Origin: Engraulis encrasicolus
Lineage: Eukaryota > Chordata > Actinopteri > Clupeiformes > Engraulidae
Direction: 5' to 3'
NCBI RefSeq assembly: GCF_034702125.1
Contig: NC_085876.1
Location: 17,750,014-17,814,013 of the forward strand
DNA length: 64,000 bases
Positions 1 through 14,600 of this stretch are shown here, piece by piece. Every line of letters begins with the position of its first letter. Within the stretch, counting starts at the first letter, position 1. The position numbers and the translations under genes are program-made. The notes below the pieces were generated by a model, which saw only the letters and a program-made list of their open reading frames with translations, did not search any database and was not told the origin of the DNA.

Positions 1-114
1 GCAGCTCCTTTTGTTGCCGTGGCGACTTTGGCAACTTTACTGCTTGGCCCCGCATTGCTGCTTGCAGCTATATTTCATTTTGTTTTTATTCATCACAACA
101 ACAGTAGCATATTA

Positions 115-286
115 TACATGGGTTCTCAATGTTTATCAACACGATGCTATGAGGAGGGGCAAGACACTGGCAGCCAACCACGTAAGCTAATTTATTGACC
201 GACAGAGGTTTCCAGCAATCAGAGGTTGAGTTGTGCGCAGCTAGGTTCGCGCAGTCAGGTTACACACAAAATTTAGAACCCATGTA
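115..286. mobile_element. small TIR MITE (TACATGGGTT family), copy 1
   Basis: Ends TACATGGGTTCT and TTAGAACCCATGTA are inverted repeats. A second copy lies at 14883-15057 and shares the interior (GGAGGG-CAAGA and AATCAGAGGTTGA). Confidence 0.65.
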
Positions 287-293
287 TACCAAC

Positions 294-388
294 TAGAGAT
301 GCACCGGATCCTGATTTTTAGGATCCTGCCGGGTACCGGATCCACTGCTTAAGATCTTGCCGGATCCGGAACCGGATGCCAGATCCTA
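294..388. mobile_element. TAGAGATGCACC-type MITE, copy 1 (decayed)
   Basis: Begins TAGAGATGCACCGGATCC, with internal GGATCC-rich repeats shared with 1013-1111. The right end is not clear. Confidence 0.5.
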
Positions 389-1012
389 CGAAAGGGTTGA
401 AACCATTGAGAGTAAATAGAATGGAGGCCAAAATTCTATTTCATTGTTGAAGCCAAGTTGGAGCCAAGGTTGGACCCAAAAAGACCAAAAAATGGCCAAA
501 TCCCATTCATTCCTATGAGAGACATAAAACCCTGTATCTCCCTTAAATGCCACTCCAGGGGGATCATTTTTCGCTCAACTAGTAGGTCCCCTTGCTCTCC
601 AACTTACCAGGGTGGTGATTTTTTGTGGTGATGTTTTATTTTAGAGAGATATTAAAAGTTAAATTGACCAATGAGCATCAGAACATGGTTTGATTGACCG
701 TTAGAAGTCTTGTTGTTGTCCAATCAGCACCTGCGTTTGGCGTTGCTAAGGTGGAATGTAAGTTGGAATGTTCCCAAATCTGGCTTCAAAGCGTTGAATG
801 GCAAATAGCGTTGATTTGGCGTCCATTCTATTTACTGTCAATGGTTGAAACACATAGCCTACTCACACACTTGGGCCCTTTTTATTACGTTGGCTCAAAG
901 TATTTTTTAGACTCATTGGCTTACTGACACACTGCCTGTACTGGCCGCTTCCAAAGTTCTTTCACTCCATGCAGCAATTGGGGTTGTGAAAGACTGACTG
1001 AAAAACCTAGGC

Positions 1013-1111
1013 TAGAGATACACCAGATCCTGATTTTTAGATAACTGCCGGATACCGGATCCACTGCTTAAGATCCTGCCGGATCCGGATCTTGGATCCT
1101 GTGCATCTCTA
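1013..1111. mobile_element. TAGAGATGCACC-type MITE, copy 2
   Basis: A 99-bp element with inverted ends TAGAGATACACC and TGTGCATCTCTA and a GGATCC/CCGGAT-rich interior. It lies 37 bp beyond the donor of nup98 exon 19. Confidence 0.65.
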
Positions 1112-1148
1112 ATACCAACATTGCCAATCTGCAGTAAATGTGCTGTAC

Positions 1149-1367
1149 CTGTAGTGTGTGAGGGTTGATGCCCATAGAGGAGGGGATATGGCATGACGTT
1201 GACATGAGCGCTTGATGGCCCAGGATGTCGCTGTCGATCATCTGCTGCTGCTCCATGGCAGGGGAGCTCATGAAGTCATCGTCCTCCAGAGCGCCAGCGG
1301 GCTCCTGGGTGATGTCGGCCATGTCACTGTCCATCTCCGACACGTGACCCAAAGGCTCAGGGACGCT
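1149..1367 (-). CDS. nup98: nup98 coding exon 19 (Nup96 part)
   Basis: Residues 933-1005, containing [13 protein letters not shown] and ending [10 protein letters not shown], against human LDSDMVDITQEP and SLGINPHVLQ. Phase 0 to 0. The donor is GTACAG. The next Nup96 exon is not in the window. Confidence 0.95.
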
Positions 1368-4300
1368 CTGGAAAACAGAGGAAAATTCTCATTCAGATAA
1401 TTGGTAGTAATTGGTAGTCATTTTCATCTCTTGCAGTCTTTTTATTTTCATTTTAAAAGAAAATAAAAAGTGAGTCCATGGAAAATACCGTTGACCCACT
1501 GATTCACTTGTTTAGACCTAGAAATCTCAGGCAACGTAAGGTTTACACTTCGAATTGCACACTACACATTACACCCTTTGCTGGTACTTTTATCCAAAGT
1601 GATTTATAGTTATTTAGGTACAGGGTATTGGTTACAGTCCCTTTTGAGTCCACCTACGACTCCCTAAGCTGTGTGCCAATATCTAAAAATGATAAATGTG
1701 AGCATGAGCCATCCCATGGCGGAATTTATTAAGCGCAACCACAGCACAGCGCAACAGTTTACCGGTAGCCATGGTAATTATTTATATGCTGCTGGACATG
1801 CCAGGCCCTGCTTGTGCAGCTAAAAAAAAGGCTTATGTGAAAAATAAAATGTAAAAAATTCAGTGCTATGCGTATCAGGCACGCGAACGTTGTATCAAGA
1901 TTACCGGTTAACCATCAGTTAATGAGGCTCAGTAGCCGGTTAAGATTTTTTTTTTTACATTTTCGCCATCCCTACCCCCTACCTGAGCCTGTTGCCCGGC
2001 CAGGGGTTGAGGGGCGAGAGGAGCTGGCTGCAACCCCGTAGCTGGAGGAGTAAGGCCAGTTTTCGCTTTCTTCAAGTCTACTTTTGAAGGAACTTCTTCT
2101 TCCTCATCTGAATCCTGTAACCCATACTTGGAGAAGTGGGCAACCTGCAAAAAGATGAAAATGCTGTCATTAGGCATTGAATTTTTTTGTTTGTTTCATA
2201 ATGAGGTACTTTTTCATCTTATACTTAAATTTCGAGGCAAAACGCCACAGATGATTAATGCCTCTTTATTGAATGCTGCCCTTTCAAGAGGGCAATGCAA
2301 AGTTAATGCTTTTGCATCTTGGGTTTAAATAAATTAAAGCAAAGGACAATATACACAAGCACAAACAAAATAAAAATGGTAAGAGAAGGCTAGGAGTACA
2401 TAAAGTGCATTAAAAAATAATTGAACTGAAGCATTTGGAAACATTCCAAACCTGAACAGCACAGAAGTTAAAAGCAGCTTTTTCACATCCTTTTAATAGT
2501 TTGCTCTTATGAGTTCATCTGGAATGAATTCTATTAGTAGACAGGTCCAATGTTTTAAGTAGATTTAACGATTGTTAAATGTACTAAACGTGATCACACT
2601 GTTGAATGTTTGTTTAAACACAACTTTGTAAAACCGGAACAATGTCCACTGCCTTCAACAACAATTAACAATTTGAAAACGAGTAGCCTCCTCAAAAACA
2701 TACCTCAAACACCCAAGAGCCGGTCTCTGGGCGGTATTCGAGGAACCTTGCCCCTTGTTTTCGGGACGCGGCCTCCAGCCTCCCCTCGTAGTTCATGTCT
2801 ACCAAGCGATCAGGACTTCTGATCTGGCTGCAGGTCGTCTTGTCGTTTGGCCACACGCCATCAAGAGTAACTTCTGCTCGTCTGGAGAGAAGAGATCAAT
2901 TCAAAATATTTACATATTATTTAAATAAATACTATTACCTGTGTTATATGTGTCTTGAAATGTCCATGTGGGCATTTGTGTATTTATGTAAGCTACTTGA
3001 CACCTGGTCAAAAAATCAGTTAAAAAACTAGATCTATAATAATCAAGCGCACACTTGTCTTTAAGACCTAGGACTATTTGATATCTGGATGTTTTGAGAA
3101 CGTACATATGAAAGCTTTAATCTCTTCATGGCTGAGGATCCTTAAAAGGTACACTGTGCAGGAAATGGTCAAAAAAGGTATTGCAACTATGCTGCTCATT
3201 GGAACTGGGTTGCCTATTGCCAAATTTGATCTTTTCATGAAAGTTGAAGTAATAAACTAATATATTCTAGTATGACCCAAGTACAGTCATTTTTACAGCT
3301 AAAAATGCCTATTTCTGGAAATTCAAAATGGCGGACCATGGAGAAGATCCCCCTTTTCATGTATGAAAAGTGCAATTTTTCCATTCATAATGAATACTTA
3401 GAATGTGATGGTGGTGGTAAGTGTTCATGAAAAAGGTAACATTATTTTTTATATTCATGCTACCCATTCACTAAACAACTATTCATCTTGCACAGTGTAC
3501 CCTTAAAGGCCAACTTCCGATAAAACTCAGTTTTACTCACTCCTTTCGAAGATCGGACGGTCACCCCAAGTTAAACTCACTTGCAAGGCTCTCATAGCGG
3601 TGCGTCAACTCTCCTGGCTGTGTTTCCCGGTGTTTCCCAATTTACATCAATAATGCAGAGAAACGAGCGAATCACGAAAGCCTTTCTGTGTTTCGTCACG
3701 TCGAAAGAAGGCGTTGCCCACAAAGGTTTATATCGACCCATTTATCTAAAAACATGTCGAGTAATTTTTTTCTGCTTGTTTTCAAAGCAAGCAACGTCTG
3801 GTGGCCCGAAACATAGCTTAGCTTAGCTATCAGCTGGTTGCTACTCTCAGGTACACACACAGCACAAAGCCTCATACATAAAGCCTGCTCACTCCTGTTG
3901 CTCCGTGCCTGCAGCTCGCCTAGGGGTCACTGTCGAAAGAGCACAGCCCTGAATGGAGCCTGCACGCCTCCGTTGGCGCCCCTATAGTGCAGTACCACCC
4001 GGAGAAGTGGCGACTCTGTTTCCCATTACATTCACTCCAAGGACTGGAGGACTGAGCCAATCAGAGACGCGTTTCTTTGAGAGCAGGAGGAGTGAGCCAA
4101 TCAGAGACGCATTTCCACGAGAAACACGGAACACTCTCTCGTTTCTCCACAAGCCACCTTGCCAGCTTGCAAAAACGTCTTGAAACAAAGCAACCAGAAC
4201 GTTTTTTAAAACAGGACCAACGCGTAACACATTCAATAACAATTGGGAACACGGCAATATTAATTAAATTACGTTGAGAGGCGATCTTTAAAGAAAAGTG

Positions 4301-5634
4301 CTAAATATTGTAACCTTACCTGTTCAGGCCTTCACCCACTGCAGGTTTTGTCATGTCATCAGGATAGATGATTATCTCCTTTCGCCTGAAGTGCACAATT
4401 TCATCCAGATTCACATCGGTCAGATTCACTGTACCAGGGAAGAACACTGATCCATAGCCTGAAACAAAACAAAAAGTGTTTGTTTGTACATGGAAAGGTC
4501 CCAACCTATCTGTTTTAGATCATAAAACAAGGTGCAACATTTGTGCTTCAACCACAACGCTGTGTGTGAAACTTTTTCTTTTAAAATTCTTTAACCTTGA
4601 AGGCCTTAACAAGGCGAATCTGTGAGTCTTGGACGTCTCCAACCACAACACTCTGAGACTGATCTTTTTTCTTTTTGAATCTTGCAGGGCTTCACAAGGT
4701 GATTCTGTGAGTCATGGAGGGATTAACAAGGTGATGACACGACTGTGCTGACCTATGTGCAGTTAAACCGTTTGAATGCAGGTTTGAACGCGCCAACCAT
4801 CTTTTGTACCGCTCTGTGTGGAGCAGCGCCAGACAAGAGTCATCATATCATATTCTGGGTTGCCAGGCTACTCAAAAGAAGAAAGAAAAATCCGCACACT
4901 GTTGCTGCTCACTGATTTATTGTCTTCTTCAGGTGTATATGACACCTATACACCTGACGAAGACCACTTGAGGTCGAAACGTTGTGTCCAATAAATCGGT
5001 GAGCAGCCATAGTGTGCAGATTTTTCTTTCTTCTTTTACGCACGTTTGTTTGATACAGCACCTGTTTTACTGGATGTGCGCGCATCACTTACACTACTTT
5101 TGCCAGGCCACACAACCTTGACCATCTGATGACAAAAACTTGACTTTGTTCACCTTGTGCAGTGAGAATAGGACTTTAAGATTCTGCTGACAGTATTTAA
5201 AGCATTAAATGGACTTGCCCCTAGTTACATCTCTGACATGCTCTCTTTTTATGCCCCTGCTCCAGCTCTCAGGTCCACTGATGCCAAGTTGCTAAGGCCC
5301 CCCCCCTTTCCCCCCTACAAACTATGAATCAAACGAAAGGCAGTTTTTCCCTCACCCCTGATGCCACCAGGGGCCGCATCTGAGCAAATTATGCTAGACC
5401 CAGTCACTATGGACCTTACGCCTCTAAGAATCCTGGTCCCAACCTACGTTGACCTTATGACTCTACAATCTCTATCCATCTCTTCTTCCTCCTCCTTCCT
5501 GATATTTCTGCCTCTCCTCTCTACCTCTCCTTTTAAATCCATCTCTAACAATGATGTTTTTTTCCATTTGTTAAGCACTTTGAGTTGCATACCTTGTATG
5601 ATACAGTGCTATACAAATACACTTATTATTATTA

Positions 5635-5670
<36 letters not shown>

Positions 5671-8600
5671 GGAGGGAGCACGGGTGCTGCAAACAAAGAA
5701 GTGCGTTCTTTTCTTACCTTTCCTTCCAATGGTGAAGTTCTCCACTAGACATTCGCCGTTCTCATTCAGCATCCGGCTGAGCTCGTCCAGAGATGGGATG
5801 GTATAGTAACCCACGCGGGAGAGAACGATGCCTGTTCAGTCGAACACAATTAAGATTGAAATGCTTGTTACATTACATTACATTACATTACATTACACTA
5901 GCATTTAGCAGACGCCTTTGGCCAAAGCAACTTACAAGGAGAAATTTAAACAAGAACAGGGTAAGGCACAGTGTACAGTTGCAACACTGATAGTACTGCC
6001 CTACACAGAGTAAAGACGAAGACGTACTTAAGAATAAGATGCATTAAAAGTGGCAGAAAGCAAACAAGTAAACAAAGACATTAAGGTGCAGTACTTGACT
6101 GGTACTAATAATATGTAGAGATGCTCCGATCAGCTTTTTTTCTTTCGTGATCTGCCAATCACAGAAAGAAAGTGTAATCTATCCTAGTTTTTTTTTTTTT
6201 TTTTTTTAAACAGACTATTGGTGGCCTAATCTAATTATTGTCATAAATCATGAACGTCTCAGGAAAAATGTGTGGCTCAGGAAAATCAGACCATGTTGAT
6301 TTATAATTTGCCATGTGTATATAAAATATACGTATATATTTTTTTTCTCCACACTAGCCACTAATATGTCTGTATGTTATTTCGCGGCAGAATAAATGAC
6401 ATTTCAAGAATTTTTGGTGACCGGTTTTAAAAGACTAATGAGGCTCAGCGGTCAGTCAAGTTTTTTTAAAAACATGCTAAAAACATGCTGCCGCTTTTGT
6501 CGCTCAAATCGCCTCTTCTGCCTCTTCTGTCGCCAGTGACAAAGTCAATTACTTCCTTCGTCTGGTCTATTCGTGCCATATGTCAAACTGTGATTGACTG
6601 TTGCATGCAAATGCATTGATGATTAAAAAATAATAATAATAATAATCGACACACAGACGGTATCAATGTATTATCTCCAGCTCTACCTAGTACAGAGGTG
6701 TAATTACTTATACAGACAGTAATTAGGCATGTACTAGTGGCCAATATGTGATCCCTATTTGTAAAGTGATACTGTTTCATTTTTGTTTTACCTTTCTCCT
6801 GTACTCAATCATTTAACTCAAGGAGAGGTGTAAAATAAGCTTGTTTCCAAAAATGGGACAGTATCACTTTAAGTGCTACCCATTTCTTAATTGCAGTACT
6901 TCAGCTGAGGTCAGACCTGCAGGATGGGGGGACCACGGCGCGTCTTGTTCGTCCTCCTCTTGGACTTCCTGTGGCACCCCGTCGTCCCTCATTGAGTCGT
7001 CATTGGCGGGCTCCGAGGAGCTGTCTTCATTCCGCTCCTCCGCTTCACGCGCCGCTTTAGGCAAGTTGAAATCGCAAACGGTATTACTCTGCTGGTCCTG
7101 CGCTTCCGGTAATGCGGACGAATCCTCAACCACGTCTGATTGGTTTAATTCTTCTGACCCCTCGAAACTTCTAGGGCAGACATTGGAACAATAGTTATGT
7201 AAAATGACAACAAGATGTGACCTGCCAAAAAACTCCCCTCCCCCCCTTACTAGGTCCATGCAGTCATCCTGGATGTAAGCCAAGTGTAATGAAATTGAAT
7301 GAAAAAATGGCATGAAAGGTATAGTCTGGACTCGCACCATAGGTTAAGTCACCATGCTAAGCCCATCCCAATGCATCGCTACCCAGATTCAGAACTAGAC
7401 AGTGTCGTAAATAGGACAGCTATGATTATGAGCTTACTACCGTATTTTTCGGACTACAAGTCGCACTTTTTTTCATGGTTTGGCTGGACATGCGACATAT
7501 ACTCTGGTGCGACATATATATGTTTTTTTTCTTCACGGGAGAGCACTATGTGCGCAACTAGGCCTATGTTGTGTTGCCTAATACCACTGATAGAAAAAAT
7601 GTTACAACTTAGCCTACCACAACAAAAAATAGCATTTACAATGACGACTGAATAGAAATATACCACCCAAAAGAAGTTAATATAGCCTACTGATGAGTTC
7701 AAGCTGAAAGTAATTAAATATGCAGCCGAAAATGGCGATAGGGCAGCTGAACGAAAGTTTGGATGCAATGGAAAACTGTTTGGGGACTGGAGAAAAGCGG
7801 AGGAAAATGTGCATGTTGTGAAAAAAAACAAAAAAGCTATCTGAAGGTTCAAGGCCCACGTCTAGAAGAAGAGCAGGACAAATGTGTTCTCGAACAACGT
7901 GCGCGCTGCGAGTCAACGGTCTTGTTACGGGCTCCATGACATTGCCAAAGAAATGAATAGGACTTTTTGCGGAAGTCAGGGACCTCGTGGATTTATCGCG
8001 TTATGCAATGCAATCCCCTCTCGTGGATTTATTTGCGCTATGCAACGCAATCGCCTCTCTATCCGAGAACGAGCGTCTGTGTTATTAAAGACAGTCAGCC
8101 GACTTCCAGGTGAAAATCGGTCATTTCCGCGAGTTTCTGACAAACGAGCACAACGTGACACTACCATAGGCTACACAACAAATCCCCCTCACCTTTGATA
8201 CCGTCATGGGCTGAAGTCTCAGAAAAGGGGGTAAAGAAAGGCGTGCTCTGGAGACGGAACAAAGTTGCCTCGAACCCTCCCACGGTCCAAACGCAAAACA
8301 ATGCCGAAAATTTAATGTTGTTCTGACTACAGGGCAACATGGCGCGTTATCACTGTTTCTTCTTTTTCTTTTTGTGGTTTTATGGCGGTTGGCAAACCAT
8401 CTTAGTTGGTGCATTACCACCACCTCTGAATGCGTTGCCACTGCTTCAGATGCTGGTTTATAAAACAATGCCGTCTTTGAGCAGCAGCTTACCATGCGCC
8501 AGTTATCACAACATAGATTCCATGGATAGTATAACCTTTCAAAAATGTGCAACGATTAGTCCGGTGCAACGTATATATGTTTTTTTCATCTTCAAAATGC

Positions 8601-11600
8601 ATTTTTGGGCCGTTGCGACTTAAACTCCGGAGCGACATATAGTCCAAAAAATACGGTAGCTATGATTATCCCCTATGGTGCAAGTATCGTACCTATTCTG
8701 CGGTATCGTAGGGTTTGGTCCAGTTTACTACGCTACCTTGCTTTACGTTCCAATGAAGATGTGCTGCATTAAAAGCTCCCCATCTCACCTTAGTGGGTAC
8801 TCGGGAGGTGATGCGAGGTCATCTACGTCTCTCTCCACGGCTGAAAGGTTGCTACTTGATAGATTCTTCAAAACCAACTTTTTGATGTTCTTCCTACAAT
8901 CACATGGGAAATAAACAAGCTGAAATTGTTAATATCAAGTGTACACAGGAATGGTTAGCATGTGTTCTTTTTTTTTGTCTCTTGCAGTGCCAATTTGGTC
9001 GGCCAGTGCGCTTTATGGAGGGTTTTTTTTATTTTCACATATTTCCAAGCATTATTCATGAATGTGCATATCATTTCCGTCTATTTTTTTGCATTGCCCC
9101 GTTTAACAGTACAGCCAAATTAGGCATAGTAATGCAAGTCTATGGCACAAAACAAAGCATCATCAAATGTACTTATAAACCACTTTAAAATGAATGTAAA
9201 ATTCACAGTAAAACAGCAATTTAATTCTGTCCAGTAATCACTTGTGGCTTGATGCTAAAGTTACCATTTACTTCCAGTGATTATGCTCAGCTATGCTAAT
9301 AATTCTGATCCAATAAATGTAAGTACTGAAAACACTTAGAAGAAAAGTATATGCACATTGGTGAATAATGCTGGGAAATACTGCAAATATGTGAAAATCA
9401 AAAAATGGTGGTCTTTTCCTTTAAAGTCATGGAGGTTTGTTGAATTCTTACCTGGGCACAAAGGTACCATTAGTCAAGGAAGGTTCATCGTCGTCCAGTC
9501 CATCAAACAGCACTGACTTCAAAGTGCCAGAAGGGGTGAGTGCTTTGGGGCGTACCCGCGTAGCAGGTCTGGGAGTCAGTTTGTAGTGGGTCGTCGTGAT
9601 CAAGGCCTTTTGAGCCGCAGGATTGGTGGGCTTCAGGCGCTATAAAAAACAAAACAAAGACGCTAGATGCAGTTAAAAAGTTCACAGAGACATACCGTTT
9701 GTAGAGTAGAGTAGTATTTATTAATCCCAAAGGAAATTAAGGACCATCATAGAAATCATTGTTAAAAACAATCCTACTGGGGAAAAAATGACAAACAAAA
9801 CAAAACAAAAAGGTTAACCCTCTCGTTCTTTCCTCATTTCGTATTCATGGTCTGGAGGTTGTTTGATCTGACGTGATTGCAGGAAGCGGGAAGGACATTT
9901 TTGGAAAAATCAGGATAAGTTGTTGAACAAACATGTCTGACGTCTATGTTTGACGATGTAGGACCGTTTAACAGACATGTCTGACAGAACATCCTACCGT
10001 AGGATAAAAGTACAATGTAGGACCGTTCGTCAGAACACCGGCCAAATCCTGCCGCTCATCATCGCGCCACAGAAAACAGTTACCAGACGTAGTGCGGAGC
10101 CAAGTCTCTCAGCGGAAGTACGTAGGATGGTGCGCGAGGCTACTTGTTCTTACCTCTTCTTTCTTGTTGGGGTCTGACAGAGGGTTTCTGAAGAGCGGCG
10201 AGTCGCCGAAGGGAGAGTATGCCAGAGCGTTGATCTGCTGCTGCAGGACTGCCTGCTGCGCGGCGGCTGCACTGGGATCTGTGAGGGCCACGGGCTGTTG
10301 GGGAGCGCCCAGGCCCAGGGTGCCAGTGCCACTGTTGAAAGCAGAGGGCCCAAACGCCCCTACCGTGCCCAGGGTAGAACCCAGCTTGTTTTGGTTGTTG
10401 CCGAAGAGTGAGCTTGTACCGGTCCCAACAGCTGTAAACAGTCAAGACAAAAGTAAGACTTTTTTTTTTTTTTTTAAACAAACAGGACTGTGATTTAAAA
10501 AATAAATAAATAAATAAATAATCACTCATTACTGTAAAGTTGCAATACCATACTTTCAGTATTTCAATATACCATGTAAGACTGTATATTATCTTAATAC
10601 CATATTTAAATTGTTTTAATCGTCTTTTAATTTCTACAGCACATTGTGTAATTGTGAAGGAAATGTGCAATATATAAATTAACTTGTTTGGACTTTCCTA
10701 CAAACTGCAAAAAAAAATATATTAATTGTATAATGGTTGTAATGGAATACTCAAGTGTTTGACAACACTGTATTTAGCAGCTGGACATGTTACTAATATT
10801 GTTACTGTACAGTTTTTGTCCACAACTGTCAAAAAATCCTCCATATCTACTTCAAAACAAGGGCAAAATATTCCTGCAGTGAACCTGTAAGAAATGATCA
10901 AGAAAACAATGGGCTGCTGGTCTGGAATATGTTTTATCAAGCATTCCGTGTTTCAAACAGTTTCCGGAGAAATATTCATGAGAGCCTTGTTGTCTATCTG
11001 CCCCCAAGATGAACTATCGTGTGCAGTTCTGCAGCATGTGAGTGCACTTGTTCACACACGTGCGCAAAAGTTAAGTCACACAGTAAGCATATTCCTGTCC
11101 AGCATCCCGGTACAGCGTTTCTTGTAATAATGCATGACCGTACTACACATAGATATTGTACCACAATCTATGCTTAATACACAAGTTGAAACAAGTAGTT
11201 TTAAAATGATAAACATCAGCCACAAACCTGCTCCAAAGCCTGCCCCAAGGCCTGTGCCTAGCCCACTCGCAACGGTTTTGTTACCAAAGAGGCTTCCTCC
11301 AGCAGGGTTGGCACCAAATCCTTGATGTATTGAAACAAAGGGGATGTTGGTACCAGAAATTAAAACACCACCACACACACACAAATGCAGACCCATATCC
11401 CAATGACTTACCAAAGTTGGCAACACTAGTGTTGGTACCAAGTGTCAGTGTGGGTTTGTTTCCAAACAGGCCAGTTCCAGTCCCAAAAGAGGGCGCGCTC
11501 GTTGTCGTTGCCCCAAAACCACCCGGTTTGTTACCAAACAAGTTCTGCAACAGACAAATACCCATGCATTTACAGTACATCAAGAAGTCATTGCAGCAGA

Positions 11601-14600
11601 GCTTTCGAGAATTTTAATTTAGTTTGATTTAGTCCTTAATGACTTCTTTGTAAACACTTAAAAAAACTCAATAAAGACACACACACCATATCTGCTGGTG
11701 CACACACAGACGCACAGACACACACACACACAGACACACACACAGACACACACACACACACACGTCAAAGAGTTAGTTACCTGTGTCCCCACTGCACCAA
11801 ATCCACCAGCGTTGGGCTGTCCAAAGAGACCCGACCCAGCGCCAAACCCCGTAGCCGTGCTGGTCTGGGCAGTGCTGCCAAACAGCCCCCCCGCCTGGGT
11901 AACCGCTGTACTAGGACCAAACAGACCCTACCAAATAAAAGACACATTGGTAAATCTGAAAGGAAAATAGAGGTCCGCAACACTGTTTGATGCTCCCAAC
12001 ATTTAATGGCACAACGTTTCGGACTATCCGTCCTTCATCACAGTGCGGACCACTATTTTCCTTTCAGTTATCTTATGTTTGGTCCAGCACCTCTGCTACT
12101 GATGTTAGGCCTGTCACGATAACAAATTATTGCGATAATCGATAATATTGTCTCTCTCGCCATTTTCAAACAATATAATGTGCAATAAAAACACTGCTAT
12201 GCAAGGTGCGGCCTCCTTCTTGAAACATTGAATTTAACATTTGGGCCAGCAGACTCAGAGGTTTAAATAATTAAGATTGACGCCTGCTCCAAGAAGAAAT
12301 GTGTCAATCAATATAATGACGCAAAAATGCAATAAAAATGTGACTACACCCCTTCACATTTTTAAAGCATCACGGCGGGGGATATTTATATGTTTTTAAA
12401 TACATCCTCATGGAGCACAATAGGCTCTAAATAGGCTTTTTTGTATTTATTATTAGGGCAAGTTATATAGTCTTTCTTTAATATTTTCTGTTATTTATCT
12501 TTCTCAAGCACACTGAATGGCTTATAGGCCCCTGTAGCGCGCTCAACTGTTCACATTCTCCTGGTGTGACAGATTTAAATTCACAAATCGTATCTTCATG
12601 ATTTGCTTGCGGACTGCCTACTCATATTAGGTCTAAATAAACAAGAAATATAGCGAAAATCACAAAAAGAACAGACAACGAACGTCGGGGTAGGAGGCGC
12701 ATTGAAATAATAGTGGAAACTCGGCGAGGTTTAAAATAACAGCCTCAGAGCAAGTTTGTCGAGACGTTACCACTATTTCATGTTTGCACAAACACGTCTT
12801 CGTCGTGGATATTGGGTTGCTGCGCATGTTTCAAAATGAACATTTGCCTCCGTGTTGGAGCTGTTCATTCCCCTCTCTGTGGAACGTTGCAGATGCGCTG
12901 ACTGGAAGAATAGGCCTATTGCGCTCCTAGTCTCTAGCGCTGATTCTTTGTCGAGGCTTATAAGCGACGCGCGGGAACACCAGCGTTCTATTTCAAAGAC
13001 GCAAGTAGCCAGATCAGAGCACTTTTTTCCAACCAGAACTGCACTGAAACTTAAAATTACACCAACATTTAAGCATCATTGCGCTGCGTTGGCCTATAAC
13101 GCGCCATCAGTAGTCTTACGGTAGAGAAAGGGAGAGAGGGGAAACAAAACATCACGCAAATAACTTATCATTACTTATCGGGGCCAGAAAAGTGATCGTT
13201 TTTGTAAAAAGTTATCGTCCGATTTATTGACTTATCGTATATCGTGACAGGCTTAACTGATGTGCGCACATTCTCTGACGTAAACCCTAACCCTAACCCA
13301 AACTGAATTAGAGTTGTTTTCTACAATCCTTAACCACGTATTTATTTTACAGGGTATTAGTTATAGTCCTTGGGGCAAAGTGGAGTTAGGTGCCTTGCCC
13401 AAGGGCACCCTCAGCCATGGAGAGAGGTGTAGGGAGAGGTAGCAAAGGTGGGATTTGAACCAGCAACCTGCAAGCCTCTGATCTTAAGAAAACCTCCCTA
13501 ACCATTAGACCACACCGAGGATCATTTTTCTAAGCGTTCTGTCATTGAAGGGGTTGTCAAGAGTCCTCAAGACTATAAGATTATAAAGTGAAAAGGTCCT
13601 GGAGGCTCTCAAACATCAAACATGCTTTCTGACACTGCAGAAATATTCTCAAGGCTATTTTGTTTTTTTTACTTAAGATAGGGAAATTGACTTCAACACA
13701 GGTGCTCTAGGAGCCTATGGGCTTAAAATGTCACTCAATTGATACTTAACAATCAGCATAGTTAGTTACTCATTTTAATCAATCAAACTGGTAGGCTACT
13801 CCTTTGACGTTAACTCCCAATATTTTTTTTTCTATGAGACATTCAGCGGCAAACAAAAAGATTCTGTATAAAGCAACAATAAAAAAACAACACTGAGGAG
13901 GATTCAAAAATAAATAAATAAGTCTATAAACCGGAAGTGCCAAGTGCCAATTATTTTCAGTGGTTTCTCACCATGCTGCTGGTTTGGGGTTGCCCCAAAG
14001 TGTTGGTGTTACCAAAGGAGAACCCGGTGTTCTGTTGTGTTGTTGTGGCGCCACCAAATGGTTTGAAAAGACTGGCAGCCTGCTGCTGGGGAGCTTGCTG
14101 TGCGCCAAAAAGACTCCCCGACGGCGCAGCGCCAAACCCTCCCGCGCCTGCAAACACAACATGACAAACAACATTACATTAAATAAGGGGGCCTGTACTA
14201 CAAAGCTGGTTCAGGATAAGGTAACGTTAAAGGTGGGGTTGCAGGTATGACATCACGTTGGGGGAACTCCCCCAGGACTCTAAGGTTCTACATAGACTCC
14301 TATGAGCCTGCGGAACCCCCAACGTGATGTCACAATAGTACATTTTCCTAAAATGGTTAACCTGCAATCCCACCTAAGAGGTAAATCATCTAATAGAAAA
14401 GCCTGGAGTCCTCATTTTCTTAAGAAAAGCTCTTGTATTAGATGATTTACCGCTTAACTTAACCTTAACTTATCCTGAACCAGCTTTGTAGTATAGGCCC
14501 TGTTGTACGTAGTACCTACATACATTGCTTAATCAAGCCTCGATTGACCGGTGACCCAACAACGAACCTCATACACATGGCGATGGATAATAAACTGCTA

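Noticed and set aside
11076..11441. 121-codon frame with GLG repeats as a separate small gene
   Set aside because: It is nup98 exon 10 read through into its flanking introns.
13279..13302. Telomere-like TAACCC run (also TTAGGG pieces near 28665)
   Set aside because: Only two to three units; too short to be an interstitial telomere.
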